A DNA stretch of 64,000 nucleotides from CAWVWD01 sp045106825 (GCA_045106825.1 JBGCFH010000036.1:31282-95281); one strand, 5' to 3'; positions 27,285 to 37,645 are shown, counted from the first letter of the stretch. Notes: a model not told the origin generated them from the letters alone. Made by a program: numbers and translations.

Positions 27285-28129
27285 CTGTTTTTTTTATCAA
27301 AATACCACTCTTTAATTTGATGTGGTGTATTTTTAAGAAGCATTAATTTAAATAACCAGTAATATTTATGTCTTTTTTGTTCCAAACCGACCTTGATATT
27401 GTATTCTAAATCAAACTTTAAGGAGAATTGGTGATAGATAGATCCTTCAACAACATCTTCTTTATTTAATTTCATCACTCTCCAAGATTCATTCAACCAG
27501 TGAATGACAAATTGTGAGGAAGGCAACACCATATCATAGTTACTATACAAGGCTATCTGTTCCCACCTATCAGGATTAGCAATAGTCGAGTTGATATATT
27601 TTTTTAGTTTAAATTGTTTGATTGCTTTTCGTAAAATAAAGGAAGGCAACATCCATTTTTTATTATTCTCATCAACATATTGTTTAGTTTGTTGATAACA
27701 CCATTTCATTATTGGACTTTTAGGTGGACATTTAATCATATTATTAACAATAGAACGAGCCGAATCTCTACGAAAAACATAAGGTTCATCAAAATCCAAT
27801 GCCTTCAAACAAGTCATATCCATATCTACCCACCAACCACCTTTTTCATACAGAAGCTTACATCGGAAAATATCGGAAAAACCTGCAACGCTGCCTTTTC
27901 CATGTCCATATTTACTATGATTTTTATATCTAAAAATTTCATTTTTAGGAATTATTTCATTTGCATCTTTGAGTACAACTCCGTTTGGTATAGGTGTTTT
28001 AATAGTATCGTATACCCAAAGTTGAAAAGTATGACCATGATATAAAAAAGACTCAAGTGTCAATAAACCTAAATTATCAAGAGTATCTCCTATCCATAAA
28101 CTATTAACAACTTGATTACTCGTATTCAT
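27281..28129 (-). CDS. DxD glycosyltransferase (GT32/TcdB-like), paralogue 1
   Basis: 282 aa. The DxD motif lies in LLYEKGGWWVDMDMTCLK (about 107-124), preceded by GSVAGFSDIFR. This is the sugar-binding DXD region (Gly_transf_sug) of GT32 and related retaining transferases. The N-terminus NSLWIGDTLDNLGLLTLESF is also typical. It is clearly paralogous to the next gene upstream, with shared blocks across the whole length, so the pair comes from a tandem duplication. Both genes are joined by ATGA overlaps. Confidence 0.88.
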   Translation of the reverse strand: MNTSNQVVNSLWIGDTLDNLGLLTLESFLYHGHTFQLWVYDTIKTPIPNGVVLKDANEIIPKNEIFRYKNHSKYGHGKGSVAGFSDIFRCKLLYEKGGWWVDMDMTCLKALDFDEPYVFRRDSARSIVNNMIKCPPKSPIMKWCYQQTKQYVDENNKKWMLPSFILRKAIKQFKLKKYINSTIANPDRWEQIALYSNYDMVLPSSQFVIHWLNESWRVMKLNKEDVVEGSIYHQFSLKFDLEYNIKVGLEQKRHKYYWLFKLMLLKNTPHQIKEWYFDKKNR

Positions 28130-28974
28130 TCAATTATTTTTTTTAATAATAACCTAAATGAATTAGGTAACAAAGGAATAAGCTTTTGTCTAAGTTTCCA
28201 TTCAATATATTTGAACCTACCATGCCCTTTACTCCCCTTATTTATCTTAATATCATAAGAATCTATTAGTTTAGCATACGTTGTATTTTTCATCGCTATA
28301 TTCTTATTCAATCCTTTATTATTCCAAGCTGTATTCACCCAATGAATAATGTGATAACTCTCGTCAATAGGATATTGATAAAAATAATATAATGCGATTA
28401 ACTCCCATCTATCTAAATTAGATGAGTTATGATGGATAAAATTTGATAATTTTAATTTTTTAATATTCTTATTCAAAATTATAATTGGTTTCAACCAATC
28501 TATATTGTCTGGAGTTACTTTTATAACTGCTTCTTCATAACAATTATACATTAATTGACTTTTAGGTGGACATTTCATAAAATTTCCAACTATGGGTAAA
28601 AAATCATTAGGTCGAAAAACGTAAGGAGTACTAAAATTTAAGGGTTTCAAACACGTTACATCCATATCTACCCACCAACCACCTTTTTCATAAAGCAGTT
28701 TATACCTAAAAATATCTGAAAATCCTGCTACACTACCTTTCCCTTGTTTCGAGATAGGATCATTATATTTATATCTAAAAATTCGGGAAGCCGGTAATAT
28801 TTCATTAGCATTTTTCACAACGACCTCCTCAGGAATTTTGGTTTCTAATTCTTCATAGAGATATAGATGAAACTCATGACCATAATAAATAAACGAATGT
28901 AAGGTCAAAAGTTCTAAAGGAGATAATGTTTTACCTATCCAAAGACTTTGTACAATTTTATTCTGTTTATTCAA
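28126..28974 (-). CDS. DxD glycosyltransferase (GT32/TcdB-like), paralogue 2
   Basis: 282 aa, the same length as its neighbour. It shares QSLWIGKTLSPLELLTLHSF, GSVAGFSDIFRYKLLYEKGG and the DxD (WWVDMDVTCLK). The C-terminal third diverges more, which suggests different acceptors. It presumably adds a sugar to the capsule repeat unit. ATGA-type overlaps on both sides show tight operon packing. Confidence 0.88.
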   Translation of the reverse strand: MNKQNKIVQSLWIGKTLSPLELLTLHSFIYYGHEFHLYLYEELETKIPEEVVVKNANEILPASRIFRYKYNDPISKQGKGSVAGFSDIFRYKLLYEKGGWWVDMDVTCLKPLNFSTPYVFRPNDFLPIVGNFMKCPPKSQLMYNCYEEAVIKVTPDNIDWLKPIIILNKNIKKLKLSNFIHHNSSNLDRWELIALYYFYQYPIDESYHIIHWVNTAWNNKGLNKNIAMKNTTYAKLIDSYDIKINKGSKGHGRFKYIEWKLRQKLIPLLPNSFRLLLKKIIE

Positions 28975-30083
28975 TTTTGTGTAATACTTGTTATTTTATC
29001 CAAATAAAAATCAATAATACGCTTTTCACTAAACTGTTCTTTAACAATTCGTCGTCCTGCTCTTCCCATTTCAATTCTCTTTTCTTTCGATAACGAGATA
29101 AATTTTTCAATAGTTTCTTCCAAACTTTGAATACTTTTTGGTTCACATAGAAAGCCATTAATGCCATCTTGTACAACTTCTCGACACCCTACATTATCTG
29201 TTGTAATAATTGGTTTTCCCATACTCGCAGCTTCCAATAAAATTCGAGATACCCCTTCTCTATAAAAAGAAGGAAAAATAATACAATCAGATTCTGCAAT
29301 AAAAGGACGAATATCAGCAGTATCGCCTAAATAATTAATAATACCTCGCTCGTGTTTTTCTTGGATTTCTTGTAGAGTAATACTATTAGGATTTTTTGAA
29401 TCTATAAAACCTAATATAGAAAAGATAATTGATTCATCTTTAATTTTTTCGGCAGTATCTATAAGAATTTCAAGACCTTTATCTTTAATTAATCTTCCTG
29501 CAAAAAGAAAATTAATCTTACTATCTTTTTTAAAAGACTTTTGTGGTGTAAAGTGTTTAGTATTAATGCCTTCACTATTTAGGAGTACTACTTTATCTTC
29601 TGTTATAATTTTTTCTTTAAGAAAATCCTTAACATCTTGTTCATTTAAAAACCACATTTCTTTACATAGTTTACCTGCCAAACAGTATAATTGTTTAGTG
29701 ATTTTTTTCGTAAAGAAATTTCGATAGAAAAGATGTCCTAATCCTGTAGTAACAGCAATAGAAGGAATATCATTTATATATGCAGCTAATGTTCCATATA
29801 TATTTGGTTTTATTGTATAATGAAATATAATACAAGGTCTTATTTTTCTATATAATATCACTAAAGAAATTATAGTACGAATATCTTTAAAAGGATTAGT
29901 ACCATAATTATCTAATTTTATATCAAAATAATCACATCCAACCTCTTCTAATTTTAAGCTGTAATCGTCAAATGGAGCTATCACTACTACTTTGAAGCCT
30001 TTTAGTAGTAATGCTTTTACGATACCTAATCGAAAGTTATAAAGACTCCAAGAAGTATTTGCAACAAAGATAATAGACTTCAC
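28971..30083 (-). CDS. Glycosyltransferase family 4
   Basis: 370 aa. The N-terminus is IIFVANTSWSLYNFRLGIVK. An FHYTIKPNIYG segment and TTGLGHLF are typical of the subgroup that acts early in capsule or O-antigen assembly. The C-terminal domain has INFLFAGRLIKDKGLEIL and the EX7E motif EGVSRILLEAASMGKPIITT. This GT4 subgroup is related to the gene at 36494 (both contain a TGLG motif). It is the first gene after a 153-bp spacer downstream of the Wzi-like gene. Confidence 0.92.
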   Translation of the reverse strand: MKSIIFVANTSWSLYNFRLGIVKALLLKGFKVVVIAPFDDYSLKLEEVGCDYFDIKLDNYGTNPFKDIRTIISLVILYRKIRPCIIFHYTIKPNIYGTLAAYINDIPSIAVTTGLGHLFYRNFFTKKITKQLYCLAGKLCKEMWFLNEQDVKDFLKEKIITEDKVVLLNSEGINTKHFTPQKSFKKDSKINFLFAGRLIKDKGLEILIDTAEKIKDESIIFSILGFIDSKNPNSITLQEIQEKHERGIINYLGDTADIRPFIAESDCIIFPSFYREGVSRILLEAASMGKPIITTDNVGCREVVQDGINGFLCEPKSIQSLEETIEKFISLSKEKRIEMGRAGRRIVKEQFSEKRIIDFYLDKITSITQN

Positions 30084-30236
30084 ACAATATTTTTATAGTC
30101 TTTAATAATTTGGACATTAGACAAAAAATGTTAGATAATATACTAACAGTAATTAAATTTACTGATTATCAAAACAAAATACAGATTAATAGTGTATTGT
30201 GTAAATAAGTCTAATATCTATTTATCTAAAATACCA

Positions 30237-31844
30237 TTAATAATCATAATACCAATTTACAAAGTTAGTCTTAAAACCTAAATAAATAAAACTATCCACA
30301 GTAGACTGTAAGTTTCTAATTTCTACTTCAGGTTTAATGCCTCTGTAACGATACCCCAACTCTACATGAAAATTAGATCGAGGATTAATAATATAACCTA
30401 CTGAAATATCAGCATAAGTTGTCGTTGTTTTTACACCTTGTAGTAATTTATTACCAAAACTTTGTTCCCGATTATCATAAGGTTGATTAATATCTGCTCC
30501 CCAATGTGAACCTAAAGTATCTACACCTTGAAGCGCATACATCAATTGAAATTTACTCGTAAATCTATCTTTTTGATAGCGAATAATTGACATAGACTCT
30601 ATAAAATTCGCACCTAACGGATGTGCTAATGCTAAGTTACTATTCGCATAATTTTGTAATGGAGTCTTGTGCGAATAAGTATAAAAAGTTGCTGAGTTAA
30701 TTTCTGTTTGTACGGTTAAATTGGGAATAATGGTATTAAACGATTTTACACCTAATTGCCAACCATATTTATTACCCCACCAACCTTGACCTCTATTATT
30801 TTTTGCTAATGAAAATTCATCAAAAATGAATTGTCCATAAGCATGAATATCATCAGTAATTTTATATTTTGCATTAAAACCTATTAAGGCATTTCCACCT
30901 CTTGAACCAATTTCAAACTCGATTGGTCTATAAAAAATAACTGGATTTAAGTAATGAACATCAAACCCTCGTATATTTGAACTGTCTTGATAAATAACAG
31001 TTTCAAATAATCCAATATTCAATCTGGGTGTAATATTCCAAGATAAATGATGAGAAGTAACATATTTTCTTGGATAAATACTTTGCGATGTTAAACCACT
31101 TCTTACATCAATCATTGAGGTATATAAATTGGTGTATTGAATATTCCAAAAAGAAGTAGTTACTTTAAAATAGGGAGAAAATGTAGAATAGTCAGATAAT
31201 AACATAGAACGATAACCATCGCCTATAAAGTTTTTCCCTTGTCCTAACTGAAACTGAAAAAATTTATTTGGTTGATACGTCACTTGTCCAGTAGCATTGA
31301 GTGTACTTTGTTGTCTTTGACCATTACTTGCATTAAATATTCTCAACGCTCCATTTCCATTGAATGTTCGAGTATCATCATTACGATTCGTTAAATAATC
31401 AGGAAAAACAGAACTTCCTAAATAAATATCTGAAGAATAAAATACTTTTTCGCCAATACTTCCTTCAATCCTTCCTCCTCTGATAAACATTCCAAAAGCC
31501 GTATCTGATGCTATTCCTGTGCTCAAACCCAGTAAAAGATTACCAGTTATATTGTATTCTCCTTCTTCTTCTACTTCAAATAAATTTTCATTAAAAGCAA
31601 ATCTTGAAAAATTATTTTTTGCTGGAATTATTAGTTCCTCTACTATACTATCCGCAATAGCATAAATTTCTTTAGAAGCATAAGGCTTAAATCCTGTATG
31701 AAAATTAGAATTTTTCCTATGCAAATTTGCTTCATATAAGTTTCCAGTTTCGTGTTGTATTGGTAAAACTATATTTTGAGAAAATCCTGTTTTCACAAGA
31801 ATCGACAACAAAAAACAAACTATTATTTTAATGTTTATTTTCAT
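30237..31844 (-). CDS. Wzi/RemB-like outer-membrane capsule protein
   Basis: 535 aa. A signal peptide (1-22, ending KTGFS) is followed by a beta-strand-rich body of alternating hydrophobic/polar residues ending in aromatic residues (FVNWYYDY), as in an outer-membrane barrel. The segment FQFQLGQGKNFIGDGYRSML, then an aromatic run with FWNIQYTNLY, is characteristic of the Bacteroidota group annotated as capsule-assembly Wzi family or gliding protein RemB. Wzi anchors capsule to the cell surface in enteric bacteria; RemB affects gliding in Flavobacterium. The location inside a capsule locus favours a surface-attachment role. Confidence 0.82.
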   Translation of the reverse strand: MKINIKIIVCFLLSILVKTGFSQNIVLPIQHETGNLYEANLHRKNSNFHTGFKPYASKEIYAIADSIVEELIIPAKNNFSRFAFNENLFEVEEEGEYNITGNLLLGLSTGIASDTAFGMFIRGGRIEGSIGEKVFYSSDIYLGSSVFPDYLTNRNDDTRTFNGNGALRIFNASNGQRQQSTLNATGQVTYQPNKFFQFQLGQGKNFIGDGYRSMLLSDYSTFSPYFKVTTSFWNIQYTNLYTSMIDVRSGLTSQSIYPRKYVTSHHLSWNITPRLNIGLFETVIYQDSSNIRGFDVHYLNPVIFYRPIEFEIGSRGGNALIGFNAKYKITDDIHAYGQFIFDEFSLAKNNRGQGWWGNKYGWQLGVKSFNTIIPNLTVQTEINSATFYTYSHKTPLQNYANSNLALAHPLGANFIESMSIIRYQKDRFTSKFQLMYALQGVDTLGSHWGADINQPYDNREQSFGNKLLQGVKTTTTYADISVGYIINPRSNFHVELGYRYRGIKPEVEIRNLQSTVDSFIYLGFKTNFVNWYYDY

Positions 31845-31976
31845 ATTTTTTAATTAAGAAGTGTTTGAGCCAATTTTTTGTATCTTGATGTAAGTGTTTT
31901 TTAGTAAAAACTTACTTAATTAGAACTTATCTAAAATTTATTCTGATTTCTTATCAATAAAAATTTAGATACGCAC

Positions 31977-33053
31977 TTACTTTGTTGCTGTCATTTTGGA
32001 TGAAATATAAGATAGTAATGAAGAGGATGCAATAGCCAATCCTATAATAATCATCATTAATCCGAATATACCTAAAGATTGAAAATAGAAAGCTATCAAT
32101 ACAAAAATAATATTAACTAAAACCAGTACACCTGTAGCTTGTATATGTGATAATCCAGTGTTTAGGAGAAAATGATGTGTGTGCGTTTTGTCAGGCATAA
32201 AAGGTGAGCGGCCTTTAAGAATTCGAGTGATAAAAACCTTGAGTGTATCAAATAATGGAATGATTAATATACCAACTACAATTGCAGGAGCAGCTTCCAT
32301 TTTATAAATCCCTAAATATGGTTTTTCTATTAATTTTTCAGCAAAGTAATCATTGTGAGTCTCTAAACATTTGATAGCCAAAATCGTACAGACAAAGCCG
32401 ACTAACATCGAACCTGTATCTCCCATAAAGATGTCTGCTGGTGTCCAATTGTATTTTAGAAAAGCAACCAATGCTCCAGTAAGTGCAAAAGCAACCATTG
32501 CTAATTCTACTCGTTCTATCAGAAAAAACCATGTTCCAAAAACTAAAGAAACGACAATACCTATACTCGCAGCTAATCCATTTATTCCATCAATTAAGTT
32601 AAAAGCATTTATAAGTAAAATAATAACAAAAATGGAAAATAAAATACTGAACCATTCGTAAAGTTCATAGATACCAAACAAACCATAAAAATTATCTATT
32701 ACTACATCAGCCCTAAAAACTAAAATAATTGCCACAAGAATTTGTCCACTTAACTTACGTGATGGACTCATCGGAACAATATCATCCTTTGCACCAATTA
32801 AAAAGATAATAATCATTGCAGCTAAAATATACTGCAAGTTGGCAAAATAACTAAATGGTGTCCATAATGTAATTGCAAAGACAGTTCCAGCAAAAATAGC
32901 AATTCCTCCTAATGATGGAGTTGGAACATAATGCGCTGCTCGTTCGCCAGGAACATCGACAAGTTTTTTTACTTTTGCAACTCTAATAACAGAAGGAACT
33001 ATTACATAAGTAATAGCAAAAGCAGTAATGAAACTTAGGATAATATCGTACAT
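31977..33053 (-). CDS. MraY/WecA-type polyprenyl-phosphate sugar-1-phosphate transferase
   Basis: 358 aa, 10-11 membrane helices. It transfers a HexNAc-1-phosphate from a UDP-sugar to undecaprenyl phosphate and so starts the lipid-linked repeat unit. Family motifs are visible: VDVPGERAAHYVPTPSLGG, GAKDDIVPMSP, NLIDGINGLAAS, IFMGDTGSM and the C-terminal THTHHFLL. The histidine-rich motif and absence of peptidoglycan neighbours favour the WecA-like side over MraY. No WcaJ/WbaP-type initiator is seen in the window, so this is the best candidate to prime the glycan. Confidence 0.93.
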   Translation of the reverse strand: MYDIILSFITAFAITYVIVPSVIRVAKVKKLVDVPGERAAHYVPTPSLGGIAIFAGTVFAITLWTPFSYFANLQYILAAMIIIFLIGAKDDIVPMSPSRKLSGQILVAIILVFRADVVIDNFYGLFGIYELYEWFSILFSIFVIILLINAFNLIDGINGLAASIGIVVSLVFGTWFFLIERVELAMVAFALTGALVAFLKYNWTPADIFMGDTGSMLVGFVCTILAIKCLETHNDYFAEKLIEKPYLGIYKMEAAPAIVVGILIIPLFDTLKVFITRILKGRSPFMPDKTHTHHFLLNTGLSHIQATGVLVLVNIIFVLIAFYFQSLGIFGLMMIIIGLAIASSSLLSYISSKMTATK

Positions 33054-33438
33054 TTAACTTTTATTTATAATCAATTATAAGTACGAAAATACAAATTATT
33101 GTATATCCGTATGTTATGACTCCATAACTTTATAAGTTCGTTTTATTTCTAACAAAATGAGCTTATAAATTTTTGTAAATATAACTTTTTTTAGCAAAAA
33201 ATATTTACGTAGCGAAAAGCATATAAAATTAGATTATTTCATACTTCCACCTAAAATATAAAACAATCAGGGATAAATACTACATCATATTACCTACCAA
33301 AATCATCCTGTATACGTACACATCTTCGTTAGAAAGATTATTAGCATCTATAGTTTCGAAAATAGTCATCTGATAGTATGTTGAAGTCTTGAGTCGATAT
33401 TATAATTCGTACTTCAACACATCATTAAATCAATACTC
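33054..33438. other. Spacer upstream of the WecA-like gene
   Basis: 385 bp without a gene. A 9-bp inverted repeat TGTTGAAGT (33379-33387) / ACTTCAACA (33411-33419) lies about 20-60 bp past the fcl stop. It has no T-run, so it is at best a weak terminator. The rest is featureless AT-rich DNA that probably holds a promoter for the WecA-like gene. Confidence 0.4.
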
Positions 33439-34371
33439 TTAATACCAATTTTTATCTTTTAATGATTCGTAAACAGTACGGACACCATCTTCTAATGATG
33501 TTTTTGCGATCCAACCTGCATTTGTCAATTTATCGACATTCATTAATTTACGAGGTGTGCCATCGGGTTTCGTTAAGTCATGCACGATTTGTCCTTCATA
33601 ACCGATAATTGTCTTCACTAATAATGCCAAATCTTTTATTGCTATGTCTTCACCTACACCAATGTTAATTGGTCCTTCCGCTTCATAGGTCTGCATCAAA
33701 TAATAACAGGCATCTGCTAAATCATCTGCATGTAAAAATTCACGTTTTGGTGTTCCTGTTCCCCACATCATAACACTTGCTTCATTGTTTTTCTTAGCTA
33801 CATGAAACTTACGAATTAATGCTGGTAAAACGTGAGACTTCTCTAAATCATAATTATCATTAGGGCCATAAAGATTCGTTGGCATTACAGAAATAAAATT
33901 ACAACCATACTGTGCACGATAAGCATCACACATTTTGATACCAGCAATTTTTGCAATTGCATAAGGTTCATTTGTTGGTTCTAAAATACCTGTCAATAAG
34001 GCATCTTCTTTCATCGGTTGTTCCGCAAATTTTGGATAAATACACGATGATCCTAAAAACATTAATTTTTGTACATTATTTAGGTAAGATTGATGAATTA
34101 CATTATTTTGAATCATCAAATTTTCATAAATAAATTGTCCTCTGTAAATGTTGTTAGCTAAAATACCACCAACTTTAGCAGCAGCCAAAAAAACATAATC
34201 AGGTTTTTCGATTTCAAAAAAATTGGCAACAGCAGCTTGATTTCTTAAATCCAGTTCTTTTGAAGTCCGAAATATAATATTATTATAACCTTCAATTTGA
34301 AGTTTTCGAATAATAGCAGAACCAACCATCCCTCGATGTCCAGCAACATAAATTTTATCCGTTGTCTTCAT
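33439..34371 (-). CDS. fcl: GDP-L-fucose synthase
   Basis: 310 aa, extended SDR that epimerises and reduces GDP-4-keto-6-deoxymannose to GDP-L-fucose. The NADP-binding motif is GHRGMVGSAI (11-20). The catalytic residues expected from E. coli Fcl are in place: Ser108 and Cys110 in LGSSCIYP, Tyr137 and Lys141 in PYAIAKIAG. It lies one base from gmd, its pathway partner. Confidence 0.97.
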   Translation of the reverse strand: MKTTDKIYVAGHRGMVGSAIIRKLQIEGYNNIIFRTSKELDLRNQAAVANFFEIEKPDYVFLAAAKVGGILANNIYRGQFIYENLMIQNNVIHQSYLNNVQKLMFLGSSCIYPKFAEQPMKEDALLTGILEPTNEPYAIAKIAGIKMCDAYRAQYGCNFISVMPTNLYGPNDNYDLEKSHVLPALIRKFHVAKKNNEASVMMWGTGTPKREFLHADDLADACYYLMQTYEAEGPINIGVGEDIAIKDLALLVKTIIGYEGQIVHDLTKPDGTPRKLMNVDKLTNAGWIAKTSLEDGVRTVYESLKDKNWY

Positions 34372-35483
34372 TATTCAAATTCATTTTTAATTTTGAAACC
34401 CGCTTCTTTCAAAAACTGATCTCTTTTAAATAATTCAATATCTGCTTGAACCATTTCACTACAAAGCATCTGTAAATCATACTTTGGCTCCCATCCTAAT
34501 TTCGTTTTTGACTTTGTTGGGTCTCCTATCAACAATTCAACTTCTGTAGGTCTAAAATATTTTGGGTCAACGGCAACCACTTCTTTTCCAATCTCTAATA
34601 AGAAGTCTGGATTTGTACTTGCTACTACAACTCCTTTTTCGTCTATTCCCTCGCCTTTAAATTCCAATTCCACTCCTATCTCACGAAATGACATTTTTAC
34701 AAAATCTCGCACAGAAGTTGTTATTCCTGTCGCTATCACAAAATCTTCTGGTGTTTCCTGTTGTAAAATCATCCACTGAGCTTCCACATAATCTTTAGCA
34801 TGTCCCCAGTCACGTTTTGCATCCATATTACCAAGATAAAGTTTATCTTGTAAACCTAATCCCATTTTAGCTACAGCACGAGTGATTTTTCGAGTAACAA
34901 AAGTTTCACCTCGCAATGGACTTTCATGATTGAATAATATGCCGTTACAAGCATAAATTCCATATGCCTCTCGATAATTCACCACTATCCAATAAGCATA
35001 TAACTTAGCTACTGCGTAAGGAGAACGTGGATAAAAGGGCGTAGTTTCCTTTTGAGGTACTTCTTGTACCAATCCGTACAACTCCGATGTAGAAGCTTGA
35101 TAAAATTTTGTTTTTTTACCTAATCCTAAGATGCGAATAGCTTCTAACAGCCTTAAAGTACCTAAAGCATCTACATCCGCAGAATATTCAGGAATTTCAA
35201 AACTCACCTTTACATGAGACATCGCTCCCAAGTTATAAATTTCATCAGGTTGTACCTCTTGTATAATACGAATGAGATTAGTAGAATCTGTCAGATCTCC
35301 ATAGTGTAATATAAAATTTCGATTATCTACATAAGGATCTTGATAAATATGATCTACTCTATGAGTATTAAACAAAGAGCTACGTCGTTTTATACCATGT
35401 ACGATGTAGCCCTTTTTTATTAAAAACTCGGCTAAGTATGCACCATCTTGACCAGTGATGCCTGTTATTAGTGCTTTTTTCAT
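34371..35483 (-). CDS. gmd: GDP-mannose 4,6-dehydratase
   Basis: 370 aa. It makes GDP-4-keto-6-deoxymannose, the substrate of the next gene. The NADP-binding motif is GITGQDGAYLAEFL, the active site is in ASTSELYG (Thr132, Glu134) and the Tyr156-x3-Lys160 pair lies in RSPYAVAKLYA. HYGDLTDSTN is also typical. The pair predicts a fucose residue (or a 6-deoxy derivative) in the polymer. Confidence 0.97.
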   Translation of the reverse strand: MKKALITGITGQDGAYLAEFLIKKGYIVHGIKRRSSLFNTHRVDHIYQDPYVDNRNFILHYGDLTDSTNLIRIIQEVQPDEIYNLGAMSHVKVSFEIPEYSADVDALGTLRLLEAIRILGLGKKTKFYQASTSELYGLVQEVPQKETTPFYPRSPYAVAKLYAYWIVVNYREAYGIYACNGILFNHESPLRGETFVTRKITRAVAKMGLGLQDKLYLGNMDAKRDWGHAKDYVEAQWMILQQETPEDFVIATGITTSVRDFVKMSFREIGVELEFKGEGIDEKGVVVASTNPDFLLEIGKEVVAVDPKYFRPTEVELLIGDPTKSKTKLGWEPKYDLQMLCSEMVQADIELFKRDQFLKEAGFKIKNEFE

Positions 35484-35504
35484 TTGAATATTTAACGGAT
35501 AACT

Positions 35505-36497
35505 TTACACATCAAAATAATTACCATCTTCTTTGTACTCCTTATTTCGCCATTCTACCATATTTTTCAAGCCATCAATCGTAGAGTATTTAGGTTTAAA
35601 ACCTGCCTCCAAGACTTTATTAGCTTTATGATAAGTTTCTGTACAGAATTTTTTAACTCTATTAGTCGAAATAGGAAAATCTTTTCCTGTCCATTTGATT
35701 AAAATATCAAATGGAATACCCATTGTGTAAACTGCCCAATATGGTAAGGTTATCGGTTCTCTTTTGGATAATGACTCTGTGATTGCAGAAGCAATCTCTC
35801 TACTGGTCAGTTGTGGTTCATCTGCATAATTATATATATCTACACCTGTTTTCATTTGTTTCATCAAAAATAATGTAGCATCTACTATATTTTTCACATA
35901 AACGATTGACTTCACATTGTCTCCTTTGCCGATATGAAAATATCTTCCTGCTCTAATTTGATTTATCAACCGAAACATATTTGCAATGTTTCTTTCACCA
36001 TAAACCACTGAAGGGCGAATAATTAATACCGACCGTGAAGCATCTTCTGCTGCCCACTTTTTTAATACTTTCTCTCCAGCTAATTTAGATTCTCCGTAAG
36101 GTAAGTTAGGGTTTGGTGGCATTTGTTCGGTAGAAGGTTCGGTATTACCTCCATAAACAGCTACTGATGAGTAGAATACAATATTCTTTATACCATACTT
36201 CGTAGCGGCTTCACAAATTACTTGAGTACCATACTCATTTGTTCTGAAGTAATCTTCTCGATTAATACCAAAATCTTTATGCTCTGCTGCTAAACTTACT
36301 ATGACCTCGGGTTGAGAAGCTTCAATTGCTTTTTCAACATCTTCTTTTATCCTAATATCTCCTTTGATATAGTCAGCATTATGCTTAAATTTAGGTTCTC
36401 TCAAGTCTAAATTAGTAATTATTGTATTATTAATAGCTTTATGAAAGTGAGAACCTATAAACCCGGATGCTCCCGTAAAAAGAATTTTCTTACTCAT
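35505..36497 (-). CDS. NAD-dependent epimerase/dehydratase (extended SDR)
   Basis: 330 aa. The Rossmann motif is FTGASGFIGSHF (6-17), then FYSSVAVYGG and PYGESKLAGEKVL with the Tyr-x3-Lys pair. It belongs to the wide UDP-sugar epimerase/4-ketoreductase group found next to GT4 and WecA-type genes in O-antigen loci. The exact substrate cannot be told. Its 3' end lies 21 bp from gmd, and its start overlaps the GT4 stop by 4 bp. Confidence 0.85.
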   Translation of the reverse strand: MSKKILFTGASGFIGSHFHKAINNTIITNLDLREPKFKHNADYIKGDIRIKEDVEKAIEASQPEVIVSLAAEHKDFGINREDYFRTNEYGTQVICEAATKYGIKNIVFYSSVAVYGGNTEPSTEQMPPNPNLPYGESKLAGEKVLKKWAAEDASRSVLIIRPSVVYGERNIANMFRLINQIRAGRYFHIGKGDNVKSIVYVKNIVDATLFLMKQMKTGVDIYNYADEPQLTSREIASAITESLSKREPITLPYWAVYTMGIPFDILIKWTGKDFPISTNRVKKFCTETYHKANKVLEAGFKPKYSTIDGLKNMVEWRNKEYKEDGNYFDV

Positions 36498-37645
36498 AGT
36501 ATTTCTAAATATTTGGAATAAATACGTTTATAAATAATTTCATTTTGATATTTTGTTTCTGCTATTTCTCTACTCCTTTTTCCCATAGTAGTCATTTTAT
36601 TACCGTTGTAGATTTTTTCTATAGCTTCTTTTACAGCTTCCGCAGACTTGGGCAATACTAAATAGCCGTTTTCTCCTTCTTCTATCAATAAATTACACCC
36701 TGGACTATCAGTTGTAATAATAGGTAATCCTGTTGCTAAGGCTTCTAATCCTGTTCTTGGCAATCCTTCTCGGTAATAGCTGGGATATACATATAAATCT
36801 GAAATAGCTAAGAGTTCTGGTATATCACTTCTTCTTCCCAAAAAATCAATACTTCCTTCCACTCTATTTTCATTAATAAATTCTTCTGTAACCGTTTCTG
36901 GGTTTTTAGGATCTGTATTTCCAACTATTTGAAGATAAAAATTAGGATATTGTTCCAAAAGAACTTTCATCGCCTGAACTACTTCTCGTACCCCTTTTTG
37001 CCAAACCAAACGACTAATAAACGTCATTATAAATTTATCTTCTAAATTTCGTTTATTTTTCAAAGCTTGAATATCAAAATTTTGTTTATCAAACTTTTCA
37101 ATATCCACACCACTTCCTTCTATGACACTATGCTTCTTCTTAAAAAGAGAAGTTAGCCAAAGCTCTTTTTCGTCGTCATGATTTTGGAAAATCAATCTAT
37201 CTGCTATTATAAAATTAAACAAGAAGATCGCTTGACTGATAAATCTAAGGATACGAATTTTTGGTGTTTTTTTATCCGAAAATGCAACACCAAGTCCTGT
37301 GATATGAAGAACCAATTTAGATTTTCGAATCCCTAATGACGATATTGCAGCATATAAATTCGGTTGAAATTTAAACGAATGAACAATATCAAACTGATGT
37401 TCTTTAATTAACCCTCGAAAAATTTTAATCCGTTTTAGATTCGAAGAAATATTTGTATCATTTCTTTTGTAAGGATAAGTTAATAAGGATAAACCAGCGT
37501 TTTTTATAGTTTTGTAATGTTGTTCTTTTCCATTGTTAGGGACTAAAGCATAAACATTATAACCTTGTTTTTTTAAAAATACGCCTAACCTTAATCTTGA
37601 AGATACAAATTCGGAGCAAGTATGCTCAATCAGTAAGATTTTCAT
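36494..37645 (-). CDS. Glycosyltransferase family 4
   Basis: 383 aa. The N-terminal domain includes FDIVHSFKFQPNLYAAISS and VLHITGLGVAFSDKK, the TGLG motif shared with the gene at 28971. The C-terminal domain has FISRLVWQKGVREVV and EX7E in EGLPRTGLEALATGLPIITT. It is likely an early-acting transferase of the capsule repeat. Its ATG overlaps the stop codon of the decayed methyltransferase upstream (ATGA), which shows that the two were once translationally coupled. Confidence 0.92.
   Translation of the reverse strand: MKILLIEHTCSEFVSSRLRLGVFLKKQGYNVYALVPNNGKEQHYKTIKNAGLSLLTYPYKRNDTNISSNLKRIKIFRGLIKEHQFDIVHSFKFQPNLYAAISSLGIRKSKLVLHITGLGVAFSDKKTPKIRILRFISQAIFLFNFIIADRLIFQNHDDEKELWLTSLFKKKHSVIEGSGVDIEKFDKQNFDIQALKNKRNLEDKFIMTFISRLVWQKGVREVVQAMKVLLEQYPNFYLQIVGNTDPKNPETVTEEFINENRVEGSIDFLGRRSDIPELLAISDLYVYPSYYREGLPRTGLEALATGLPIITTDSPGCNLLIEEGENGYLVLPKSAEAVKEAIEKIYNGNKMTTMGKRSREIAETKYQNEIIYKRIYSKYLEIL

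Noticed and set aside
33379..33419. 9-bp inverted repeat after fcl as a terminator
   Set aside because: The loop is 23 nt and no T-run follows on the minus strand.
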